From an uncultured Eubacteriales bacterium (GTDB lineage: Bacteria; Bacillota; Clostridia; Christensenellales; CAG-138): a stretch of 64,000 nt of DNA. The stretch's first letter is position 1. Each line of letters starts with the position of its first letter. Shown in pieces: positions 1-7,012 of the stretch. Both the position numbers and the translations under genes were made by a program. The DNA is taken from contig UQYI01000007.1 in assembly GCA_900545265.1 (NCBI GenBank), forward strand, positions 33,629-97,628, read 5' to 3'. The notes under the pieces are model-generated. The model was not told the origin of the DNA and searched no databases. It saw only the letters and a list, made by a program, of their open reading frames with translations.

Positions 1-64
1 TTTTCTTTCAATTTCTGCTATGCTGTATTATATTGATAGCAGTCCCTTTTTACGGAGAAAGAGC

Positions 65-937
65 ATGAACAAACAAAGCATCATAAACGCAGTAAATGCC
101 TTATTCGCAGAAAACGACAAGAATGTCATCAGCAGAGATGCTGCCATCCGCCCGGATCTGGCCGGAGTGAAATTGTTCGAACAGCCGCTGATCGGATTTG
201 GTTCCGCCGCCGATGCGCTGTTTTCCGCATTCAAAGCCGAGGGTGTTATTGGGCCCTGGTTCATGTCCCCGCAGGCATGGCTGCCGGACGGAAAAACCGT
301 CATCTCCCTGTTCTTTCCCTTTACGGAGGCGGTCAAAAGCAGTAACCGGGATTCTGCAAGCGGGCCTTCCGCCTTATGGCTTCACGGCCGGATAGAAGGC
401 CAGCAGTATATAGCGGACTTTGCTGCGGATATATCCGGATGGTTTAAGGCACACGGCGTGCAGGTGTGCGTTCCCATACTGGATCAGCGGTTCAGGCAGA
501 TCACCCCAAACAGCGGATCGGCGGAATACGGCATTGTTTCCAAAGAGACCTTTGGAAGCAACTGGTCAGAACGGCATGCCGCCTATGTCTGCGGATTGGG
601 AACCTTTGGCCTTTCAAAGGGGTTGATAACGGAAAAGGGGATGGCCGGACGCTTTCTTTCCTGCATCATCAGCGAAGAGATACCGCCGGATACACGCCCG
701 TATACGGATATATACGCCTATTGCATCCGGTGCGGTGCCTGCATAGAACGTTGCCCGGTAAATGCTATCAGCTTTGAGCAAGGAAAGGTGCACAGTATTT
801 GCAGCGCATGGCTGAACAAAACCGCCGCACTGTACAAGCCGCGGTATGGGTGCGGCCTCTGCCAGACCGCTGTTCCATGCGAAAGCTGCAATCCGGTTGA
901 AAGACGCATGAAAAAGGCCGCTTCCTTCACAGAATAA
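65..937 (+). CDS. 4Fe-4S double-cluster protein, epoxyqueuosine reductase-like
   Basis: A 290-residue cytoplasmic iron-sulfur protein. Near residues 225-236 there is a ferredoxin motif (CIRCGACIERCP), followed by a second Cys-rich stretch (YGCGLCQTAVPCESCNP), the double-cluster arrangement seen in QueG-related proteins. It is shorter than true QueG (about 360-380 residues) and lacks the C-terminal HEAT-like part, so it is probably a QueG-like reductase of unknown substrate rather than the queuosine enzyme itself. The start at 65 is chosen because GGAG lies 7 nt upstream; an upstream in-frame ATG at 20 has no ribosome binding site. It stands alone. Confidence 0.7.
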   Translation: MNKQSIINAVNALFAENDKNVISRDAAIRPDLAGVKLFEQPLIGFGSAADALFSAFKAEGVIGPWFMSPQAWLPDGKTVISLFFPFTEAVKSSNRDSASGPSALWLHGRIEGQQYIADFAADISGWFKAHGVQVCVPILDQRFRQITPNSGSAEYGIVSKETFGSNWSERHAAYVCGLGTFGLSKGLITEKGMAGRFLSCIISEEIPPDTRPYTDIYAYCIRCGACIERCPVNAISFEQGKVHSICSAWLNKTAALYKPRYGCGLCQTAVPCESCNPVERRMKKAASFTE

Positions 938-1050
938 AGGCCTTTGCACCGTATCCCCGTCTTGCCCGGAAAACGATCGCACTCCCTGCGTTTTTCCTTG
1001 CTGTGACTGTTTTTATGGAGTAGAAAATCAAAATTTGGAGGTATGAATAC

Positions 1051-1440
1051 ATGGCAAGTGCGTATTACAAACCTTGCAAGGAATTAGACATTTGCAATGA
1101 GTTGATTGAAAAATATTGGGAATCAAAACAATATGACAAATGTTTTGAAGGACATTTGGTTTTGGCAGAGCAGGGGTATCCCCTGGCGGAATGTCAAATA
1201 GGTTATTTTTACTATGACGGACTTGGTGTAGAAAAAGACCTGAAAAAGGCATTGTATTGGACTCGCCGTGCCGCAGAGCATGGCGATAGAGATGGACAAT
1301 GCAATTTGGCATGGTTTTATGAGGATGCAATCGGAGTGGAGCAAGATATCGAGCAGGCTAAGCATTGGTATCGACTTGCGGCACTGCAAGACCATGATCT
1401 GGCAATCGAAAAGTGCAAGGAGCTGGGAGTTGCATTGTAA
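1051..1440 (+). CDS. Sel1-repeat protein
   Basis: A 129-residue soluble protein made of about two to three Sel1-like TPR repeats. Two clear units read AECQIGYFYYDGLGVEKDLKK and GQCNLAWFYEDAIGVEQDIEQ, each followed by a ALYWTRRAAE/AKHWYRLAAL helix. Such repeats form alpha-solenoids that bind other proteins. GGAGG ten bases before the ATG supports the start. No signal peptide. The function is not known and neighbours give no clue. Confidence 0.75.
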   Translation: MASAYYKPCKELDICNELIEKYWESKQYDKCFEGHLVLAEQGYPLAECQIGYFYYDGLGVEKDLKKALYWTRRAAEHGDRDGQCNLAWFYEDAIGVEQDIEQAKHWYRLAALQDHDLAIEKCKELGVAL

Positions 1441-1767
1441 TTCCCCATTGCAGCATGATGGACAGTTCGCCAAATTCGTTTTTGTCGTTTCAGTTTTACG
1501 AAGCTGAGAAATCCCTTTAGGAACTTAAGGGCGCACTTCTATACTCCCTGTCGAGAGTAGTACGTCCTGCGGAGCTTCATTCTCTGTCAGCTGTCAGCAG
1601 ATGAAAACTGCATGACTGAAAATGCTTCGTCATGACCTTCCGTCAAGGGAGCTACACTCCCTTGCGACGTTTGCGCGTCTATTTCTTGTGGACTTGCCGT
1701 TCGCCGCCAGCAAGTTTGAAGATGAGAAAGTTGGATAAATTTCAAATTTGTTACGGAGGAATATGCT
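1441..1767. other. gene-free stretch of about 330 bases
   Basis: No credible gene. Around 1605-1680 several short inverted repeats cluster: CATGAC/GTCATG at about 1610-1636, AAGGGAG/CTCCCTT with a five-base loop at about 1647-1665 and GACG/CGTC just after. These may form a small folded RNA or be remains of a palindromic element; no U-run marks them as a terminator. Confidence 0.35.
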
Positions 1768-2313
1768 GTGAAAAAGATCATATCCATAGTGCTTTTTCTT
1801 TTGCTTGCGCTGTCATTGACATGCTGCGGAAAACAAAATGAAGCGCCTGAAGATACCCAAGCACTCACTGCATCAAAATGGTTTGACTCTCTTAATGGCG
1901 ATGAAATGATCTGGGACGGCGTTCGGGAGATCCAGCTGGATGAGTTTCCCGGCGTCACGTTCCGTTGGCACCCTGAAAAGCTCGAAGCTGTCACTGACAG
2001 GGAAATCATTCCTCTCTACACCGGTATGCCTATCTGGAGCGTGTATTTTTGCGACCTGAACGGCGACGGCAGGCCGGAACTTTGTTCCACAACCAGCGTT
2101 GGTTCGGGAATCGTTGACAATCGTTTTATTATTTACGATTATGCCAACAGCACAAGCTATGAGAAATCCGATCGCGGGCAATATGATTACACGCTCAATC
2201 TGCAAAACGGCAAGCTGATCGTAGAAAAGCGGGGTTATATGCAGGAGAAGCTGCTGGCTTCAGGAGAATTGGTATTTCGGGATGAATCCTATCAGATCGT
2301 TTGGGATAAATAA
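1768..2313 (+). CDS. putative lipoprotein of unknown function
   Basis: A 181-residue secreted lipoprotein. It starts with GTG, supported by GGAGG at 1755-1759. Residues 1-20 form a signal peptide (KKIISIVLFLLLALSLTCC) with lipid attachment at the Cys of LTCC. The mature part contains a YFCDLNGDGRPELC segment, the EF-hand-like D-x-N-x-D-x pattern common in surface proteins of gut Firmicutes that monitor or bind substrates with calcium. No enzymatic motif is recognised. Confidence 0.6.
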   Translation: MKKIISIVLFLLLALSLTCCGKQNEAPEDTQALTASKWFDSLNGDEMIWDGVREIQLDEFPGVTFRWHPEKLEAVTDREIIPLYTGMPIWSVYFCDLNGDGRPELCSTTSVGSGIVDNRFIIYDYANSTSYEKSDRGQYDYTLNLQNGKLIVEKRGYMQEKLLASGELVFRDESYQIVWDK

Positions 2314-2407
2314 AAATACGGCCGGATAGCCGCAGTCCCCCTGCTTTACCGGGGCGGAGGCTGCGGCTATGGGTATTTGCCGCCCTGCTCCCTGTGCTGC
2401 TTAAACC

Positions 2408-2438
2408 AAAAGACGCGGCTGTGAAAGCCACGTCTTTT
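2408..2438. terminator. bidirectional terminator between converging genes
   Basis: AAAAGACG-CGGCT, loop GTGAA, AGCC-A-CGTCTTTT: a 12-bp stem with one mismatch, A-run on one side and T-run on the other, so it works on both strands. A second, stronger hairpin (ATAGCCGCAG/CTGCGGCTAT at 2326-2335 and 2361-2370) lies just before it, without a U-run. Confidence 0.65.
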
Positions 2439-2468
2439 ATTTGCCTGTATGCACATCCATGTGCACTT

Positions 2469-3188
2469 TTATGCCGCCTGTTTTTTCAGGAACGGAGCTT
2501 CCAGCCGCTCTATAAGCCCACCCAACCTACATTTGTTGGCCAGGAACAGTCCCAATTCTGCAGCCAGTATCCCGGCGGGTACATCCACCAGCACATGCTG
2601 CTTCACCAGCAAGGTAGAGGCAAACACCAGCAGAGTCATCAGCGCCGTCAGCGGCAGATACCACCGGGGCACGCCCTTAAAACGCAGCGCATTGCGGAAG
2701 CACAGCCAGCTTTCCAGGCAGTGGATGGAAGGGAGCAGATTTTTTGGCGCATCGCTTTTGTAAATGCAGCGGGTAAGAAAAGCCGCAAAGGAATCCCCCT
2801 GAGGCACAGGCCGTGTCATGATTGTAGGCAGAAGAATAAAAAACAGGCAGCAGATCCCTTTGCTTATCCATTCTCCCGCCAGCCGCCGGTTCATAAAAGA
2901 CCGCTCCTGACGGGCCAGCAGCATCCAGCCCATGGCCCACTGAAAGTATGCCAACACATAAATATAGATAAATTCCTGACAAAAGGGAATGCTTTCGTCT
3001 ATCGGCAGCCCCATATATACCGGTTGGATCCCCGTAGGGATGAGCTTTGGCACATAATAAGCAAGGCCGTTTACCGCCACAGTCAGCAGCACCGGCAGCA
3101 CGGCATACCGGGGTACATGCTTCCACAGAAACCACAGGCAAAATCCCAGCCCGAGAACCAGCAATATCCATAAAATGATCCAGTACAT
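2469..3188 (-). CDS. PAP2-superfamily membrane phosphatase
   Basis: A 239-residue integral membrane protein with about six hydrophobic helices. It carries the two C-terminal parts of a PAP2 active site: LPSIH (His156) and KQHVLVDV (His198, Asp202), which form the phospho-histidine relay in phosphatidic-acid/undecaprenyl-diphosphate phosphatases. The region around 124-130 (TRPVPQGD) resembles the degenerate first motif of the inositolphosphorylceramide-synthase-like branch. Likely substrate is a lipid phosphate at the outer membrane face; which one is unknown. Confidence 0.7.
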   Translation of the reverse strand: MYWIILWILLVLGLGFCLWFLWKHVPRYAVLPVLLTVAVNGLAYYVPKLIPTGIQPVYMGLPIDESIPFCQEFIYIYVLAYFQWAMGWMLLARQERSFMNRRLAGEWISKGICCLFFILLPTIMTRPVPQGDSFAAFLTRCIYKSDAPKNLLPSIHCLESWLCFRNALRFKGVPRWYLPLTALMTLLVFASTLLVKQHVLVDVPAGILAAELGLFLANKCRLGGLIERLEAPFLKKQAA

Positions 3189-3203
3189 TGTTTTCTGCTC
3201 CGG

Positions 3204-3638
3204 TCAGCGGCCCCGGTGCTTTTCCTTTCTTTTTTGCTGCGCCATGGCAAAACGCCGGGCGGCCTCCACCTCCCGCTCTGCTTTGGTATGCGCCTTCTTT
3301 TCCTGTTTGTGCAGCTCCCGCTGGGCCTGCAAAGCCTGCTGGGCGCGGGTGCCTATCCCCGCCTGTGCCGTTTGCCGCCGGGCTTCCCGCTGCCGCCGCT
3401 TATGATTTTTCTCTCCCGCAGCAGGCTTTTCTCCCTTTATGGGTGCACTAAATAACAGTTGCCCGTATTGCTGCTGCACATATGCCAGCACCTGAGCATC
3501 CGTAGGTTCCGGGCCAAAGGTGATCTTGCACACCCGCAGCCGCCCTGCTTCCCGCTTTTCAAAGAGCCCTACATAAAAAGGCTCCTCAAAAAACACCTGT
3601 AAACTCCCGGATACCTGCTCCGGGGTCTGTGAAGCCAT
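3204..3638 (-). CDS. yjdF: YjdF-family protein (DUF2992)
   Basis: A 144-residue protein. The first ~70 residues fit the YjdF/DUF2992 fold (QVFFEEPFYVGLFEK, then VCKITFGPEPTDAQVL) and the last ~65 are a highly basic, Ala/Gln/Arg-rich helical tail (about one charged residue in two), which is also typical of this family. Function is unknown, but its genes in Firmicutes are controlled by the yjdF riboswitch that senses azaaromatic compounds, suggesting a role in handling toxic heteroaromatics. The start at 3638 has AAAGGAGGG at the right distance. A yjdF-like leader lies directly upstream. Confidence 0.8.
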   Translation of the reverse strand: MASQTPEQVSGSLQVFFEEPFYVGLFEKREAGRLRVCKITFGPEPTDAQVLAYVQQQYGQLLFSAPIKGEKPAAGEKNHKRRQREARRQTAQAGIGTRAQQALQAQRELHKQEKKAHTKAEREVEAARRFAMAQQKRKEKHRGR

Positions 3639-3664
3639 ATACACTTTCCCTCCTTTTTCAAGTA

Positions 3665-3768
3665 TGCCGCACAGGGAAGGGACAACCAAAGGAGGCAGGT
3701 TACTGACGGGGGACTCCCCCGCTCCCGGACTACCTACCGGGACGTGTTTTTATCCCTGTTGTATGGCG
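3665..3768 (-). promoter_or_regulatory. candidate yjdF riboswitch
   Basis: The leader of yjdF folds into two GC hairpins in a row when read on the minus strand: CCCGG-loop-CCGGG (3737-3741 with 3724-3728) and CGGGGG-AGT-CCCCCG. The first loop contains AGGT, which can pair with ACCT downstream (3697-3700) as a pseudoknot; an outer CAGGG/CCCTG stem (about 3754-3758 with 3672-3676) closes the element. Position, conserved-looking single strands and the gene it precedes match the yjdF motif. I cannot run a covariance search, so the class name is an inference. Confidence 0.65.
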
Positions 3769-3846
3769 AGTATAGCAGATGCAGCGATATTCTTCAATTC
3801 CTGTGCCAAAAGGTTGCTGAAATCTCACAATTCCCCGGCCAAACAT

Positions 3847-3880
3847 AAAAAGCCATGCCTGCCGAAGCAGACACGGCTCT
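3847..3880 (-). terminator. terminator of darA
   Basis: On the minus strand, AGCCGTGTCTGC-TTCG-GCAGGCATGGCT followed by TTTTTA: a long stem capped by a stable TTCG tetraloop, just past the darA stop. Confidence 0.85.
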
Positions 3881-3900
3881 GTTGCGTGCATATATGCGTT

Positions 3901-4227
3901 TTACATTTTTTCGAACTGCTCCACGTTGGAAATAAAGACCGTGGCGCCCCCAACTTCTACCTCTGCCGTATAAAAAGCGTTGTACAGGCTGTATTCGTTA
4001 TAGATGGCCGCTGGTACCTTGGCCTTGCGCCGGGCACAATGCTCCCGGATCAGCTGCACGGCATGCTCCACCTTTTCATCTTCTGTGCCCATAAGCAGGG
4101 TGATGTTGCCGGAGCGGAGAAAGCCGCCGGTAGTGGAGATCTTGGTGAACATATAGCCTGCTTCCGTCAAAGCCCGGCACACGTCCGCTCCGTCGTCCTT
4201 ATTGACGATGGCTGTGATCATTTTCAT
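3901..4227 (-). CDS. darA: cyclic-di-AMP receptor (PII-like)
   Basis: A 108-residue PII-like protein that binds the second messenger cyclic di-AMP as a trimer. Family hallmarks are visible: the N-terminal MKMITAIVNKDD strand, the T-TTGGFLRSGNITLLMGTED core, and the C-terminal VEVGGATVFISNVEQFEKM. Length agrees with DarA/PstA (about 109). The start at 4227 is chosen for AAGGAGGTG ten bases upstream; longer in-frame reading to 4329 has no homology. Its effector target is unknown. Single gene with its own terminator. Confidence 0.9.
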   Translation of the reverse strand: MKMITAIVNKDDGADVCRALTEAGYMFTKISTTGGFLRSGNITLLMGTEDEKVEHAVQLIREHCARRKAKVPAAIYNEYSLYNAFYTAEVEVGGATVFISNVEQFEKM

Positions 4228-4370
4228 GGCGTACACCTCCTTTTTTGTATAGTATATCACGTTCCTGCCAAAAGAACAACCATTTCCGCGGGAGATGCCG
4301 CCATACTTTTGCATTGCAATACGTTTCATTTTGTGATACGCTCACAGGTAAAAAGCAAGGAGGCGTTCTC

Positions 4371-5201
4371 ATGGCTCTTCCTCTGGAGCGGGAAGCTTAT
4401 ACAGAACCCCGCTGCCCCCTTTCCCCGCCGGCCCGGGCTGGCAGCCAGGGCCATTCCATCCCCCGGAACAGAGTATTGGAAAAACTGGATCAGTATCTGG
4501 CCCGCAGGGATTACCCGGGCGCAGAGCGACACCTTGTCTACTGGCTGGAGGAAGCCCGCCAGAACGGCGATGAAGAAGGGGCTTTTCTGGTACTCAACGA
4601 GCTTATGGGCCTCTACCGCAAGCTGAACCGAGAGGAAGAAGCCATTGCCTGTGCCCAGGAAGCGCTGGCCCTCTCTCATTCTCTGGATCTGGATAAAGGA
4701 CCTTCCGGGGCTACCTGCCTGGTCAATGCAGCCACGGTACTGGAAGCTTTCGGTCGGTATGATGCGGCTCTTTCCCATTTTGAAGCCGCGCAGGAACTGT
4801 ATGAGGCTCTGCTGCCGGCGAATGATCCCCGGCTGGGCGGATTATATAACAACATGGGCCTGTGCCTGAGTGCGCTGGGCCGGTACGAAGAAGCCCTCTG
4901 TCTTTATCGCCGGGCCATGGCCATCATGGAGACTGCGCCCTATGGCCCCTGGGAACAGGCCGTCACCTGCCTGAACATGGCCAACACGCTGGAAAAGCAA
5001 AAGGGTCTGGAAGCGGGAGCGGAAGAGATCGAAGCCCTTATGGAGGAAGCCTGGACCAGACTGGACCTGCCCTCCCCCGTCCGGGACGGCTATTACGCTT
5101 TCGTGTGTGAAAAGTGTGCCCCTACCTTCTCGTACTACGGGTATTTTGCCTATACCGGGGAACTGAAAAAGCGTTCCGAGGAGCTGTATGCAGGGGCTTG
5201 A
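4371..5201 (+). CDS. tetratricopeptide-repeat protein
   Basis: A 276-residue soluble protein with at least five TPR-like helix pairs, for example LGGLYNNMGLCLSALGRYEEAL and CLVNAATVLEAFGRYDAALSHFEAA. The last 60 residues contain a conserved CEKCAPTFSYYGYF segment that might bind metal. The start has GCAAGGAGG eight bases upstream. It overlaps the next gene (DUF4037) by 14 nt, so the two are translationally coupled and probably work together, the TPR part acting as a binding scaffold for the nucleotidyltransferase-like partner. Confidence 0.75.
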   Translation: MALPLEREAYTEPRCPLSPPARAGSQGHSIPRNRVLEKLDQYLARRDYPGAERHLVYWLEEARQNGDEEGAFLVLNELMGLYRKLNREEEAIACAQEALALSHSLDLDKGPSGATCLVNAATVLEAFGRYDAALSHFEAAQELYEALLPANDPRLGGLYNNMGLCLSALGRYEEALCLYRRAMAIMETAPYGPWEQAVTCLNMANTLEKQKGLEAGAEEIEALMEEAWTRLDLPSPVRDGYYAFVCEKCAPTFSYYGYFAYTGELKKRSEELYAGA

Positions 5202-6129
5202 ACTTTGCCGGGCCTATTTTGAAACCTGGGGCCGCCCCATGCTGGAAAAGGAATTTCCCGAACTGCTGCCGCTTGTGGCCGCCGGGCTTATGGGCAGCGG
5301 ATCCGAGTGTTTGGGCTACGATGATGAGATCTCCCGGGATCACGATTTTGAACCCGGTTTCTGCCTGCTCCTGCCCGAAGAAGCAGCCGTAGACAGGCGA
5401 ACGGCCTTTCTGCTGGAGCGGGCGTATGCAAAGCTGCCCAAAACATTCATGGGCTTTACCCGCAGCGCGCTGTCCCCGGCAGGCGGCCCCCGTCACGGCG
5501 TATGGCGTACGGCAGAATTTTTTACAGAAAAGCTGGGCGCTCCCGATGGATGCCTGACGCTGCAGCAGTGGCTGACCCTATCCCCGCAGACGCTTCTGGA
5601 AGCTTCCGGCGGTACAGTCTTTTATGACGGATTGGGAGAAGTCACAGCCATCCGGCAGCGCATCTCCCGTTTTCCGGAGGCTGTCCGCAGAAAGCGCCTG
5701 GCAGGGCAGCTGCTTCTCATGCATCAGGCCGGGCCCTACAACTACCCCCGTTGCCTGGCCCGCAGGGATCCTGCGGCGGCTCAGCTGGCGCTGGGAGAAT
5801 ATGTCCGCCACGCTCTCAGCACTGCTTTTCTGCTGGAGAACGTATATGAGCCCTATTACAAGTGGGTCTTCCGGGGTCTGCGCGCTCTGCCGGTCATGAA
5901 GGATATGGCCCCGCTGCTGGAGTACCTGCTGACCGCAGACAATGAAGGCGACCGTCCCGAGATCAAGGCCGGGCTCATGGAAGATATAGGGGATATGTGC
6001 ATTGAGAGCCTTCGGGCACAGGGGCTGAGCGCCATGGAGTGCCGGGATCTGAGCCGCCATGCCTGTTCCGTCAACGACCGTATCCGGGAGGACGAAGTGC
6101 GTCTGCTGCACATTCTCTGCACCGTGTAA
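5188..6129 (+). CDS. DUF4037 nucleotidyltransferase-like protein
   Basis: A 313-residue cytoplasmic protein. The segment GSGSECLGYDDEISRDHDFEPGF (residues 36-58) is a nucleotidyltransferase-type G-S-x(n)-D-x-D signature, followed by a helical DUF4037 domain. Members are thought to adenylylate or otherwise modify an unknown target. It is coupled to the TPR gene upstream and sits 19 nt before nrdG, so it may be co-transcribed with the anaerobic reductase activase, though no functional link is established. Confidence 0.7.
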   Translation: MQGLELCRAYFETWGRPMLEKEFPELLPLVAAGLMGSGSECLGYDDEISRDHDFEPGFCLLLPEEAAVDRRTAFLLERAYAKLPKTFMGFTRSALSPAGGPRHGVWRTAEFFTEKLGAPDGCLTLQQWLTLSPQTLLEASGGTVFYDGLGEVTAIRQRISRFPEAVRRKRLAGQLLLMHQAGPYNYPRCLARRDPAAAQLALGEYVRHALSTAFLLENVYEPYYKWVFRGLRALPVMKDMAPLLEYLLTADNEGDRPEIKAGLMEDIGDMCIESLRAQGLSAMECRDLSRHACSVNDRIREDEVRLLHILCTV

Positions 6130-6148
6130 AACAAGGAGAACTGCCATT

Positions 6149-6838
6149 ATGATGATTCATGGGCTGCAAAAAATGACCCTGCTGGACTTTCCCGGCCGGG
6201 TGGCCTGTACGATTTTCCTGGGAGGCTGCGACTTCCGCTGCCCTTACTGCCATAATGCTGAACTGCTGGACGGCACCTGGCCCCCGGAAATGGAAGAGGA
6301 AACGCTGCTCCGCTTTCTGCAAAAGCGCCGGGGTCTGCTGGATGGCGTGGCTGTCACCGGCGGGGAACCCCTGCTGCGGGACATTGGGCCCCTGCTGGAG
6401 AAGATCAAGGCCATGGGCTTCGCCGTGAAGCTGGATACCAACGGGACCCATCCGGATCGGCTGGCAGACCTTATCCGGCGCAGGCTGGTGGATTATGTGG
6501 CCATGGATATAAAAAACAGTCCGGAAAAGTATGCTCTGACCGTAGGCCTTTCCGCCGTGGATCTGACCCCCATAAGAAAGAGCGTCTCCCTGCTGCTGGA
6601 AGGGCAGACGGAGTATGAGTTCCGCACCACCGTCTGCGCCCAGTTGCATAAGGATACAGACCTGCGCGCCATCGGCCAATGGATCCAGGGGGCCTCCAGA
6701 TACTTTATTCAGCCCTTTGCCCCCCGGGACAGCGTCCCCTGCCAAAGCCTTACTGCGCCTGGAAAAGAGGCTCTGGAAGCCTTTGTGCGGGCAGTGGCTC
6801 CATATGTGGGGTCCGTGACCCTCCGGGGAGCCGATTAG
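6149..6838 (+). CDS. nrdG: anaerobic ribonucleoside-triphosphate reductase activating protein
   Basis: A 229-residue radical-SAM enzyme that uses a 4Fe-4S cluster and S-adenosylmethionine to place the glycyl radical on NrdD. The cluster motif GGCDFRCPYCHN (CxxxCxxC) sits near residue 30 and the SAM-binding VTGGEPLL follows at about 70. AAGGAG precedes the double ATG at 6149/6152. It is the longer (~230-residue) form seen in Clostridia. It precedes nrdD by 174 nt, in which a separate promoter with NrdR boxes lies, so nrdD can be transcribed independently. Confidence 0.9.
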   Translation: MMIHGLQKMTLLDFPGRVACTIFLGGCDFRCPYCHNAELLDGTWPPEMEEETLLRFLQKRRGLLDGVAVTGGEPLLRDIGPLLEKIKAMGFAVKLDTNGTHPDRLADLIRRRLVDYVAMDIKNSPEKYALTVGLSAVDLTPIRKSVSLLLEGQTEYEFRTTVCAQLHKDTDLRAIGQWIQGASRYFIQPFAPRDSVPCQSLTAPGKEALEAFVRAVAPYVGSVTLRGAD

Positions 6839-6869
6839 GAGCGTATATTGGGTATGCAAAGCGCATAAA

Positions 6870-6916
6870 TAACTATATGTTGTGGTTTTATGAATTTCGT
6901 CCACCATATATTGACT
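6870..6916 (+). promoter_or_regulatory. tandem NrdR boxes upstream of nrdD
   Basis: Two copies resembling the NrdR consensus (acaCwATATaTwGtgt): TAACTATATGTTGTGG at 6870-6885 and CCACCATATATTGACT at 6901-6916. Start-to-start distance is 31 bp, about three helical turns, the spacing typical for this ATP/dATP-sensing repressor. The second box overlaps the -35 of the promoter below, so binding would block RNA polymerase. Confidence 0.75.
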
Positions 6917-6939
6917 TTCTCCGCATTGTATGGTATCTT
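6911..6939 (+). promoter_or_regulatory. sigma-A promoter of nrdD
   Basis: TTGACT at 6911-6916, 17-bp spacer, TATCTT at 6934-6939. The -35 lies inside the second NrdR box. The expected transcript has a leader of about 65 nt with a GC-rich CCGGGCCCCGGGCCCG stretch before the nrdD ribosome site. Confidence 0.65.
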
Positions 6940-7012
6940 CGTACTGCTTCGATTTTGCATACGTCCGGGCCCCGGGCCCGCGATAATACCATCAAACAGC
7001 GGGGGATTTTTT

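Noticed and set aside
2326..2370. 10-bp inverted repeat as a terminator
   Set aside because: Strong stem but no U-run on either strand; the following hairpin at 2408 fits better, so it is only mentioned there.
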